DNA of 64,000 nt from Mariaggregatimicrobium sp964498785 (GTDB lineage: Bacteria > Zhuqueibacterota > Zhuqueibacteria > Thermofontimicrobiales > Thiofontviventaceae). The stretch spans positions 1 through 64,000 of the forward strand of contig CAZCJL010000014.1 of the NCBI GenBank assembly GCA_964498785.1, given 5' to 3'. Each line of letters begins with the position of its first letter. The first letter of the stretch is position 1. The position numbers and the translations under genes were made by a program. The notes below the pieces were generated by a model that saw only the letters and a program-made list of their open reading frames with translations, searched no databases and was not told where the DNA came from. Below, one piece after another: positions 44,401 to 53,800 of this stretch.

Positions 44401-44728
44401 AACTCAATTCAAAATCAACGGTGGTTGTTAAGTCTATCGAGACCCGTACATCTTTGATTTTAACGGAAGCATAGCCGATCATTGAAGCAATCAGTGTGTA
44501 ATTACCTGGTGGTACGTTCATAATAGTGTAATTACCTTCAATGTCCGCGGCAGATCCCATCATTGTTCCGTCCACAATAACGTTTGCCCCTGGTAAGGCT
44601 TCTCCGGTCTCTTTATCGAGCACCTTACCGGTTATTTTCCCGGTAACACCTGCAAATCCGAAATTTGAGACCAGAAACAAAAGCAAGGTTGCTACGCCTA
44701 AAAAGGTAAATAGTCTCATTACGCGCAT
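41408..44728 (-). CDS. TonB-dependent receptor with carboxypeptidase-like N-domain and Ca-binding-type loop repeats
   Basis: 1106-residue outer-membrane receptor. After the signal peptide (FTFLGVATLLLFLVSNFGFA) comes a carboxypeptidase-regulatory-like domain (GKVLDKETGEALPGANVIV), then a plug (IQAIPVATVQGALAVAPG, MRGGRSGEIQYVVDG, GGFNAEYGNAQSGVV) and a beta-barrel ending in an aromatic strand (RLRLGFSVEF). Residues about 395-490 hold four near-identical GIDNDGDGRIDE-type units in what should be an extracellular loop; each looks like an EF-hand or thrombospondin type 3 calcium site. The substrate is unknown. AGGAGGT precedes the ATG. The first gene of a four-gene operon, it lies just downstream of exbB-exbD-tonB, which likely energises it. 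Confidence 0.9.
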   Translation of the reverse strand: MRVMRLFTFLGVATLLLFLVSNFGFAGVTGKITGKVLDKETGEALPGANVIVDGTMMGSAADIEGNYTIMNVPPGNYTLIASMIGYASVKIKDVRVSIDLTTTVDFELSSEVLVGEVVSIVAERPLIQKDVTASTKIATQEQIQAIPVATVQGALAVAPGASSSGRNMHMRGGRSGEIQYVVDGISVEDVLVGGYALNVGREAVAEMQLISGGFNAEYGNAQSGVVLLTTRDGQSDQYRGKVLYKTDDFGGAGLGENSENYDLVEASLGGPEPITTYLLPKLGLKIPGQMTFFLQADETMDDARGDIRYLTSDKYKNPTLLNDWFGLGGKRDAVSNSSNFKLTYNISPNHKLSFGFRGSNEKINGHTFSRIYNNPAGSDEFANLTELVQYGQSLGLDDGIDNDGDGRIDEEVFDGIDNDGDGVIDEYDAKFVDPASVGVIQGTLQGWDFGWGIDNDGDGRIDEEAINGIDDDGDGRIDEDTMAPFSVNGFDTYRRYDRNNTMLSLNWTHTISSKTFYELRLSRFKSDRPILPRKGIKRNTAGDIDELEDWVADYESAQAEIARIRAEREREIQETGSSDIVEPSIRDLIEPGWAFGYPSEPYDDINDNGSYTPGEDTFEDWNGNGLWDHNNPQGLELWFEGENHPLRGYKYQDYTQLFWRWRQIVYTAKFDLTSQITQHHQLKSGFEANYYDLYNNLRQYLTPYNGSGLFPNYYHTFSHAVAAYFQDKMEFKSAIVNLGLRFEYFNPGDQVKDEKTDNTNIPGYDLLTAGANRSPENSYSLLPRFGISFPVTDKMVFHFFYGHFFQRPDLDDVYNTVNQPINSSQSIVGNPGLKPEETISYEVGVRYQFATNSMLSFTGFFKDIDNLTQIGKVEDSKGNVFRTYLNDTYGTVRGIEMVLNQRAGRNFSGEASYTYQVATTTHSTSRGTYNNENAFANLPGKEYPADWDQRHTFTLNVDYHFGENEGPALMGIHPLENWNLNVLHTSKSGMPYTPTAANGSDILTEINTKRTPSVHSTDLRMRKYFNFYGGSRLGVILDVFNIFDRKNVVPIDEYGISVDRYRDRIGYTNSTPPTRIKNYGGFSNAQPDPFAWEIGRRLRLGFSVEF

Positions 44729-44858
44729 AACGACCTCCTATAAAGTGAATAATGGCAACTAATGAAAATTATTAACATTAGCTGATATGATTTAAATTTT
44801 GACTACCTGTTATTTATCTGTTCTAACTAATCGAATAACAAAACGGTAATAGTGATTT

Positions 44859-44887
44859 AGTATAACAAAAAATTAAATAAATGTCAA
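44859..44887 (-). promoter_or_regulatory. Consensus sigma70 promoter for the TonB-dependent receptor operon
   Basis: On the minus strand: TTGACA (44882-44887), a 17-base spacer, TATACT (44859-44864), about 130 bases before the receptor start codon and 60 bases past the tonB stop. No terminator separates tonB from it, so readthrough from the exb-tonB operon is possible. Confidence 0.85.
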
Positions 44888-44946
44888 GCAAAAAATTGTA
44901 ATTTGTTATTTATCATTAATATGGTAGGTTTATAAAAATACATAAG

Positions 44947-45666
44947 TTATTGCAATAAGTACTTAAAAGTAATCGTACCGTATTCCTGAACCTGTGAAAC
45001 ATCATGCGGGAGGGGATTAAATCGCCATTGCTTGAAAGCATCCAGAGTGATTCTTTCCAACAGATCGTGACTCTTCAACACCGGTATCATTTCACCGACA
45101 AGTCCGTTCGGAAGAACTGAAAAACGGATTTTAATCAGCGCCTCCTGTTGTACATTTTCAGGATATTGTGGTATCACTTTTGATAATATTGTGCGCTTTG
45201 CGGCTTTTCCTTCAATTTGATACGGAGAATCACCGGCTGTTTCCAAGGATGTTGAGAAATCGGGCGCTAGTTTTTCATCCATCGACGGAGCAGCCACTTC
45301 TTTCATATCATTAACATTTCGTGGATTCAAATCCGGTAATATTTTATCGTCTGCCTGGGTGTTTACAATATTTACTTCTTCGGATGGTATAAATTTCTCT
45401 TTGGGGTCCAAATCAATTAACGCCTCATCATTTTGTTGTACATCAGGCCTTGCCGGTAAATCGAATTCATCTTGTTTCGCCGATTTTGCCGGCGCTTCTG
45501 TTTTCGTTGTCATTGTCCCAGCGCCGCGCTCGAATCGAATTTCTACAAATTCAGGAATCTCAAATGTCCGGTTGAATCGAATCAATAAAAATATAATCAG
45601 AACACTTGCATGAATGATAATGGAAACGATTAATCCGCGTTGCGTATTTGATTGAATAAGTTTCAT
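44947..45666 (-). CDS. tonB: TonB-family energy-transducing protein
   Basis: 239-residue protein with a single N-terminal membrane helix (LIVSIIIHASVLIIFLLI), a periplasmic linker rich in acidic residues rather than the classic Pro-Lys stretch, and a C-terminal TonB domain (YPENVQQEALIKIRFSVLPN, RITLDAFKQWRFNP). It links ExbB/ExbD proton flow to outer-membrane receptors. It is the third gene of exbB-exbD-tonB and lies directly upstream of a TonB-dependent receptor on the same strand. The ribosome site is weak. Confidence 0.9.
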   Translation of the reverse strand: MKLIQSNTQRGLIVSIIIHASVLIIFLLIRFNRTFEIPEFVEIRFERGAGTMTTKTEAPAKSAKQDEFDLPARPDVQQNDEALIDLDPKEKFIPSEEVNIVNTQADDKILPDLNPRNVNDMKEVAAPSMDEKLAPDFSTSLETAGDSPYQIEGKAAKRTILSKVIPQYPENVQQEALIKIRFSVLPNGLVGEMIPVLKSHDLLERITLDAFKQWRFNPLPHDVSQVQEYGTITFKYLLQ

Positions 45667-45683
45667 AGCGAGTTAGTACTAAG

Positions 45684-46088
45684 TTATAAAATTCCTTTTT
45701 GTGTGGCAATCATAAATTTCTCGGCGCCAGCCATCTTGGCAATGTCGATCACTTCAATTGTGCTTTCAAGCGATATGTCTTTATCAGCCTGGATAACGAC
45801 AAGCTGTTCCGGATTTGCTGTCAATAAATCTCTTAATTGAACACCCAGTTCACTCTTCAGAATCTGTTTCTGATTTAAATAAATTGTCTGATTTTTGGTG
45901 ACAGTGATAAAAATCCGGTCACTGGATTCAACCTCGGCAGAAACTGCTTTTGGCAAGGTCACTTTAATTCCGGGTTGCACGATAAAGGAAGACGACAGCA
46001 GGAAAAATATCAACAGCAAAAGCACAATATCAGTCAGCGAAATTGCTGAGAACATGATAATCTTTTTTCGCCTGGTTTCCATAGCCAT
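45684..46088 (-). CDS. exbD: ExbD/TolR-family biopolymer transport protein
   Basis: 134-residue inner-membrane protein with one membrane helix carrying the conserved Asp (SLTDIVLLLLIFFLLSSSF) and a periplasmic domain (IKVTLPKAVSAEVES, VVIQADKDISLESTIEVID). The Asp in SLTDIV is the proton-path residue in this family. GGAGAG, inside the end of exbB, serves as ribosome site; only two bases separate the genes. Confidence 0.92.
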   Translation of the reverse strand: MAMETRRKKIIMFSAISLTDIVLLLLIFFLLSSSFIVQPGIKVTLPKAVSAEVESSDRIFITVTKNQTIYLNQKQILKSELGVQLRDLLTANPEQLVVIQADKDISLESTIEVIDIAKMAGAEKFMIATQKGIL

Positions 46089-46090
46089 GG

Positions 46091-46711
46091 CTATCGCTCT
46101 CCTTTTTCAATAATCATATCCACAATAGTTACCGAACTATCTTCCATCTCAAAAACGAATTGTTCCACTTTTCCCTGGAGCCAGTTATAAAAGATAATGG
46201 TGGGAATGCCAACAGACAGTCCGGCAGCCGTGGTAACCAGCGCCTCCCAGATGCCACCGGCAAGCACATTGGCGTCGACATTTCCGCCTAACGACTGAAT
46301 CCGCATGAATGCCTTAATCATTCCGGTAACTGTTCCTAAAAAACCAAGTAACGGCGCAATGGCTGCCACGGTTCCCAATACACCCAGATTTTTTTCAAGA
46401 TTGAAAATTTCAACTTTACCAGCGCTTTCCACAGCTTCCTTGATTTCTGTTCGCGGACGTTCATGTTTTTCCAATGCCGCTTTCGTAATCTTCGCTACCG
46501 GGCCGGGGGTTCTTTTACTAAGCATAATCGCCTCGGTAATCTGATTATTAAAAACCATTCCCCGAATTTTCATAATAAACGTTCGTGCATTAATCTGCAT
46601 TTTTCGTAAAGCCAGTAACCGCTCCACAAGAATTGCAACAGACAGGATGGAACATACCACAATCGGGATTATCATGAATCCACCCTTTGCCACTATTTCA
46701 AATAAACTCAT
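46091..46711 (-). CDS. exbB: MotA/TolQ/ExbB proton channel protein
   Basis: 206-residue inner-membrane protein. The first helix (MIIPIVVCSILSVAILVERLLAL) and the conserved later region (LGVLGTVAAIAPLLGFLGTVTGMIKAF, then EALVTTAAGLSVGIPTIIFYNWL) identify the family. It forms a proton-conducting pentamer around ExbD. Head of the exbB-exbD-tonB operon. A second, different exbB lies at 62454. Confidence 0.93.
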   Translation of the reverse strand: MSLFEIVAKGGFMIIPIVVCSILSVAILVERLLALRKMQINARTFIMKIRGMVFNNQITEAIMLSKRTPGPVAKITKAALEKHERPRTEIKEAVESAGKVEIFNLEKNLGVLGTVAAIAPLLGFLGTVTGMIKAFMRIQSLGGNVDANVLAGGIWEALVTTAAGLSVGIPTIIFYNWLQGKVEQFVFEMEDSSVTIVDMIIEKGER

Positions 46712-46744
46712 TCGTGAACATCTCCTTTATTATCAAAAATCAAA

Positions 46745-46772
46745 ATAATTTATTGATTGTACATTATGTCAA
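46745..46772 (-). promoter_or_regulatory. Possible promoter for exbB-exbD-tonB
   Basis: On the minus strand TTGACA (46767-46772) is perfect, but the best -10 match (AATTAT at 46745-46750) is weak and the spacer is 16. Confidence 0.35.
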
Positions 46773-46927
46773 CCTGAATTTCTAAAATAAATCGTCTGAA
46801 TTTGCTGCTACGTATTTGGTTTCTTAAACCTAAATTGAGCGATTGGCATTTGGCTGTTGGCTTTTCGCGATTAAAAATCAATTAATCAGAATGATTATCG
46901 TATATCACTTAAAAGAATCTCTTCCTG

Positions 46928-47824
46928 TTATTGGTTTTCGTAAATTAACGCCAGCAAAACCCGGCCAACGTTTTCAAGGCTTGTTGCGCTGCACTTATCA
47001 GGTGTATCTTCGATTGTGTGCCAGTATTCGTAATCAAAATCGATAATATTGACACACGGAATTCCGACATTCAATAGCCTCAAATGATCATCGATTATTT
47101 CATAACCGGGTGATGGGATAAATTCTGTGATCCCTAAATTTTCGGCTGTTTTCCAGATTTTATCCACCAGGTGCGGGGCATAGCGAGACGATATCTGCTC
47201 CTTATAAATTTGCTGCTCCCGATCTCCGATCATGTCCAGCAATATTGCAAATTCCGGCTGAAAAAGATGAGCCTGTGTTTGAGCGAATTCGTGGGAGCCG
47301 ATAGCCCAGCTATTATTATCGCCATAACTGCCAAAATCTTCGCCATCGAAAAGAACAATATCAACGCCATAACCGGGTTGATGCTCTGAAAATATTCGCG
47401 CCAATTCGAGCAGCACTGCCACCCCGGATGCGCCGTCGTGCGCGCCGGGTACAGGCTTTGTCCGGTTCGCTGGATTCGGGTCGCGATCGGCCCAGGGGCG
47501 GGTATCCCAGTGAGCACAGAGCATAATTCGTGGCGATTGATCCGGTGAAAAACGAGCGATAATATTCGTCATTGTCACTAACTTTAGGCCCGGTTGCAAT
47601 CGACTGGAAAATTTATGATGCCGCACATGTTCTGCATATTTTTGAAATTCTGTTGTCAAATACGCAAGACACTGCTGATGCCCTTCAGAACCAGGATTTC
47701 GCGGGCCAAAGTCACATTGCGCCTGCAGATGCTGAAATGCATTCTGGCTGTTGAACTCAGGCGGATTTTGCCCGGCAACCGGTTTCACAATTAACAGCGC
47801 AATGCATATTAGATATTTCACCAT
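46928..47824 (-). CDS. M28-family glutaminyl-peptide cyclotransferase-like protein
   Basis: 298 residues, with a short signal sequence (YLICIALLIVKPVAG, mature start QNPP). The fold is that of type II (animal-type) glutaminyl cyclases, a zinc aminopeptidase-like domain: CAHWDTRPWADRDP, GAHDGASGVAVLLE (zinc ligand Asp130), LFDGEDFG (general base Glu162 and ligand position 163) and IIDDHLRLL (ligand His247), with DFDYEYWHTIEDTPDKCS at the end. Such enzymes convert N-terminal Gln of exported proteins to pyroglutamate. An aminopeptidase function cannot be excluded, but the HWDTRPWAD motif favours cyclase. It starts seven bases after the sprA stop, so the two genes form an operon. Confidence 0.83.
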   Translation of the reverse strand: MVKYLICIALLIVKPVAGQNPPEFNSQNAFQHLQAQCDFGPRNPGSEGHQQCLAYLTTEFQKYAEHVRHHKFSSRLQPGLKLVTMTNIIARFSPDQSPRIMLCAHWDTRPWADRDPNPANRTKPVPGAHDGASGVAVLLELARIFSEHQPGYGVDIVLFDGEDFGSYGDNNSWAIGSHEFAQTQAHLFQPEFAILLDMIGDREQQIYKEQISSRYAPHLVDKIWKTAENLGITEFIPSPGYEIIDDHLRLLNVGIPCVNIIDFDYEYWHTIEDTPDKCSATSLENVGRVLLALIYENQ

Positions 47825-47830
47825 GTATGT

Positions 47831-50800
47831 TTATCGCCCCCTGATATCGATTCTGACATTCAGGCCAAAATCCTGAAATGAGGTCTTCCCCATTCGTTTA
47901 CTTTCATTCTTGCCATATTCAAAATGAACGCCTCCGCTGACATTGGCACTGAAACGATAGGTTAATTGCGGTTTTAACGACCACTTAGCTGTTTTGTTCA
48001 TTTCTTCCCATTTTCCGCCCTGCACATTTTGTTCGTCCACATTAGAACTCATGCTAAATGCAAAGGAAAAATCCATATCATTTTTAATCTCTTTATTTTT
48101 AAACGGCCAGACCGGAATTGGTATGCGGAATCCACCACTTCTGGCATATTTTGCCTGTGCAGAAAACTCTGAATTGGTCGACCGCCTTCCGCCGCTACCA
48201 CCGAGGACATTCTCTTCAAAAGTGTTGCTCAAATTATAACGGAGCGTAGCGCTAATATCATTCTTAAAAGTGATATTCATTCCTAATAACGGTCGAAAAC
48301 TGGCATTGTACGATTTACGGGTGATATTGCTTTCATCATTTTGCCATGCTTCAGTCGATTTACCGGTGAAACTATGGTCAAAATTTACTCGCTTGGTCCA
48401 ATCCTTTATAATGGGGATTTTCTCAACACCGGTCCAACGCACCGACCATTCGGGGAACGGTATGGGCTGCTGATCTTCAGCTATTTTGTAAGCAGAAAAA
48501 GATTGATCTCCGGTAATCTGAGTTGTCTGGTTCCGTGAATTATCACTGGAAAATCTCAGTGTAACATCAATATTTTTCATAATTTTGAAACCGGATTGCA
48601 ACGACAGGTTTTCTGAATTTCTAAATGAATTTCGATTGGTTCCCACATTTTCCACCAATCCTAATCCTGTAGAATCAGCAAAGCCCAGCATAAAATCCCA
48701 GGAAGGCATTCCTTCCTCTAACGCCGAATAACTTTTGTTATCCCGCTTGGAGTAGTTAATGCTGATGGGTTGAATATTTCGCGTAATAAAATCAATTCCA
48801 GAAAAGAATAACTTAAACGGCGCAAGCAAACTTATTTTTTTCTTTTTATCCTCTTGTTCTCCGGCTGCGTTATTTGAACCCGGTTTTCGGCGAGGAGTTT
48901 TTCTGTTATCAGACCCCATAAAGGATTTGATTAATTTATCCGGATCGAAAGTAAAATTTCCTGACACAGTACCGTTGTTTGAAGCGCTGCGTCCGGTACC
49001 CGTGCTTTTCAATTGTAAATTATTCGACCATTGAAAATTTGAACTATATGAAAAATTCGTTGTCAACCATTTAAAAATTTTCGGATTGAATTTGGCGCTC
49101 GTATTCTGATCCACGTTTGTTAATTCCCCGAATTTTCCTTTGAGCAGCTCATCTTTTGGTCTTTCAATCTGCGTCATATCACTTTTATGGGTCCGTGAAA
49201 AATCGAAGGATAAATCCGAAAACGGACGATAACCTGTTTGAGCGGATCGGCTAATGGAAAACGGCCTGCTGCTATTTTCTAACCCGGTTCGGGTTAATGA
49301 ATACGATTTCGTCTGGGTTCCGGATGCTTTTATATCCAATTTTGTAGGCCAATAAAAATATTTTAACTCACCCATTTTTTTTGCCACTGGTATTTTATCC
49401 AACCAGAAAAATGGCCTGAAATGCGCTTTTGCATCGAAATTCAGGTTGTAACTGACATTTGCGGAATAGGTTTCCCTGGTTTGCTTTTCAGTGCGCGAAT
49501 CACTGGAAGTCGATTGAGCGCCGTTAAATGACAGGCTTATATTATCAATTGAATTTTTAATGAAGAAATTATTTGATTTTGTTGTTTTACGAAACGAAAT
49601 GCCGTATCCGTAACTCTCGCTCTGTCTGCGAATTTTTTCAAGCGTTGTATCTGGCGTGGAACTGGTGACCAGGATATCGCTTCCGGAAACATATTTCGGC
49701 GTTGATTTGCTTGATTTATAATTAAAGCTAATTGGCAGCGACAGACCCCAGGAACGGGGGAAAAATTTATGGAATTGAAAACCGGAATTGATATTATAGC
49801 TCACCTGATTATCACCGGTTCCGAATCTATTGTTAATATTGTGGAAATCCGCATCCTGGCGATCAATTTCAGCGTTGACGTTAAATAGATCAGCGACTTT
49901 CAAATCCACCCGTGCGCGCATTGCCATGCCTTTGTCCTTATATACTTCAGACAATCGCAATTCATTAACCCAAACTTCGCCATTAAACGGCAAATCCGTA
50001 ATGTTTTCCACTCCAAGCACCAATTGCTTCACATTTGTCAGTGAGGGATCTCCTACTATCCTCCAAATCCGATATTCATCAAACCGCCTTTCGCGAATTT
50101 CCTGATTATTAACGAAATATGTCGTATCCGGATTAAGTTTAAAGTTAGTTAATTCGCTTAAATCCACCTCCATATTATTGCCTTCCCATCCCTCATAAAC
50201 AGGTTGAATAATTTCGTAATAGTTCTGTTCATTCGCTCCCAGCCGCAAAGACAAAATAATTTTCGGGTCACCGCCAAGCTCCGGAAAATTTGTTCCTAAT
50301 TTATCTCCGCCATGAATAAACATTTTCATTTTTCGATAATGAATATAATTCTCTGCCTGATAAAACGTTTTCTGTAAAATACCCTGATGTTTGGATTCCA
50401 ATTCATTAATGCGTATTACCAATGACTGCTCTTTTGCTTCAACACGGGTAATGCGATCCCTAACGCCACGGACTCCCGGGGGGGGGTCGTATTCTTCTGC
50501 ATTATCATGTGTATTGATAATCGTGGCCACAACTGTTTTATCGTCTTTTTCATCATAATCAACAATGATTGAATCGCGAACACTGGCAGTTCCCTTTTCT
50601 TTCCAGTCATTTCCCACCAGATTGATCTCTGCGATTCGAATCTTGGCCTGAGCCGGTAGGCCATCCACCCAAATTCTGGCAAATTCCAGACGGGTCATAT
50701 CCGGAGTACCGACAACTGTGTCTGGTTCTGCTAACGGAATACGGTATAAATACCAGCGGCTCTCTTCATTCGCACCCCGGATATATTTTTCTGCATCAGG

Positions 50801-53800
50801 ATGATCCTTGTCTAAGGAAAAAGAATATTCAAAATAACTATTGATTTGATCCAGCGAACCATTACCGTTAATATCTTCTGTGTCCGGAATACGACCGTTC
50901 ACGTTGTTCTCATTTCCCTCTGTGCCATTGCTTTTTTCATAATAATCTTGTCGATAAGCCCAATCATCGAAACTGCTCGGTTCGCCGAAATCACGCTTTC
51001 CATTGCCATTAATATCCCAGTAATCATTCGGGTCTTCTCCAGCCATACCATCCAGTCCAACATCTTCTCCCGGATCTAATAAGCCGTTTCGAATGCCGTT
51101 TATCATTTCATCTTCAGTGTCTAACTTTCCGTTCGGGACAACATCTTCCGAAATTTGGCCTAAATCGAGGTGAACATTCCCTGAATTACCATTTATCCAA
51201 AACTCGATAAATTTACTATCACTCTGGTCAGCATAACCGCTGGACAACGGCCGCATAATTCCAAACCAGGAATCCTTTATATCATCTATCGAGTTACTCG
51301 GAGTGAATACCAAATCCAGCACATGCACGGTTTGCGGCGTATTTGCATTTACCTCGCGGTTCGGCCATATATCCTGTATATAAACCATGTTATACGGATT
51401 ATACCAGTACATTCGTCCGATATCCAATAAGGATTTCTGGACCGGTGTTGATGATTGTGTCCATCCGCCCTGAATTACCCCCAGTGGTGTAATTTTTTTT
51501 GCCGCTTCAAAATCGTCAATATATGCCACGCCGTCTTTGTCGTTAGTTCTCTCGTTATTCAAAGTATTCGGATTGGGAAGGATCTGTGCGATCTCGCCTT
51601 CAAAATTCAACGTGGAAGGCTGTTTGGTTTGAATCAGTGGCAATGCGTCCACAATTTTGGTCAGAAAATTTGGTTTGAAACTCAATTTGGTATTCAAATC
51701 CCAAATCAAGTTTCGCATCGGCCCTTTACCGACCCTGACTTTTTGATCCAATGTGCGCTGATTCAAATATAAAAATGTACCGCCAATGAACGAATTTTCC
51801 CACAAATCATATTCAGCGCGCAATCCGAGGAGAGTCTTTTTTTCGAGTTGAAACAATTCATTTCGCTGATAGGTCACCTCCAAATCAGCCGAGGGGCTGG
51901 TCGCGTTTTGATTAAGCACTGTTAACGTACCGGAATAATAGTCAATAATATAATCCGTTCCTTTTTGGAGGGGCGCACCATTTAACCGCACCTCTTCCGA
52001 ACCTTCAATCACGTTCCATCCTAATTGCATCGTCGAACTTCTGCTTTTTGATTTCACTTCGATGTAAAATTTGCTATCACGAGTGATCTCGCTCTGATTA
52101 GTCGTATCGTACATCGCTCTCACCAATTTATTTGGATTTCCGATCTTGAGCGCATCATAATACGGATTATCCACATCATCAAACGGCCGCAATGATGGGA
52201 ATTCCAGTTCCCCCATTCCAAGCCGACGTATATTTGAATTGTTATCAATTTTATTATCCGGGATCGGGGCGCCTGTTTCATCGACATTATCGAGGCCAAA
52301 CACATGTAAAAATGATTTGATTCCCTCGTCTGTCTGAATCGTTTCCTGATCATCGCCAGATGGCGGGGTATGAAAAATTTTCAGTTCAAATCCGTCTTCT
52401 TCGATATCCCGGCCGCCCAAATTATAAACATGGCGAAACATCAAATCCCAGGTAGAATCGCTGGGCCTGGGATCTTTCGGTTTTATCAATTTCAAATGGA
52501 TAATCGAATCGCCTTCCATTGTACTGAAATCAATTTCGCCGTACACATTATTGCTACTGTCGCGATAAGCAACGGCAAGCATTTTTTCGTCTCCGGCATA
52601 AGTATTGAGGCGGATATAGCCCAAATCGTTTTCCACGAAATATTCCGTCTTTTCCAGCCTCGCCCAGTATCCTTCAACATGTTCCCGGGTCACTTCAAAT
52701 TCGTCATCCATGATACGCGCCGGATCCGCGGCAGCAAATCCCCAGATGCGTTTCGGATCTTGCTCTGTCGTGGAGATATAAACTTCTATATCAGCAATCG
52801 TGTAATTTAGATCATATTCATGTTGACCATTTTCCAGTGGAAAATATTTATCACGATAAAACTGATCCAGGAAAAAATAAACGCCTTTCATATAATTGGA
52901 ATCTTTAATTTGCTGCACACCTTCCTGCGCGCCGCCGCTGTATGTCAGTTTTTTGTTTTCACCTTTTTCCTGGCTCGCGATCATTGTCATGTTTAAATCG
53001 CCCACTTGCATTTCCGCTTTTAATCCGAACAGACCGGAGTTTTTTCCACTAAAAGAAACGAACCGCGTTGCCGGCAATGATAGCGAAATATTCCCGGCTT
53101 CGATCTTTTTTATAATTTCATCATCATAGCCATCGTAATTTAATTTTATTGTGTTCTCAAAATCGAACGGGCGTTCGCTATCCTGGTCAACACTAACTTT
53201 CACTTTATCACCCACATTACCAGTAACTCGAAATTGCTGTGTCTGCTCCATTTTGAAATTATAATCTGAACCGCGGTTAATAGCTGTTCGCACCTGGCTT
53301 CGTTTTTCATGACGGAATCCACCGTTAATGGTAATGCTTCCGGTAACGGACAAACCAACCCGATCACCACCGAAGATCGTCTGAAAAGCTTTGCTTTTAA
53401 TTTTGACAGGAATATCGATCGCCAATCCGCCACCTCTTTTATCTGCATCCGGATCGCCGGAAATGTGATTGACTTTATATTTTTGCCAAATCAACATTAA
53501 GTGATGTTGCCGCGAAAACCGCAGATATTCATCGAGATCGTATTTTGCCGGGACGTAAACAGGAAAGCCGTCAATTTGTTCTTGAATATAAACATTTTTA
53601 CCAGTGCTGTCTATTGCGGCAAATCGTTTGTACCCTTTTGGCAAAACTTTCATAAGTTGATCTGTTGTGCCGGCCATAGACAACCCGGATTTTAATTGCT
53701 CTTCATATAGCGGAACACCATAATTATTCAAGTTGTCAATCGTTAAACCAACATCTCCAAAGGTATTCGTTACCAACAGGCCACATATCATTCCAATCAA

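Noticed and set aside
46830..46870. Phrase GCGATTGGCATTTGGCTGTTGGC between the cyclase and exbB
   Set aside because: It looks like a low-complexity intergenic phrase, with one copy here and no pairing partner, so it is not listed as a repeat family.
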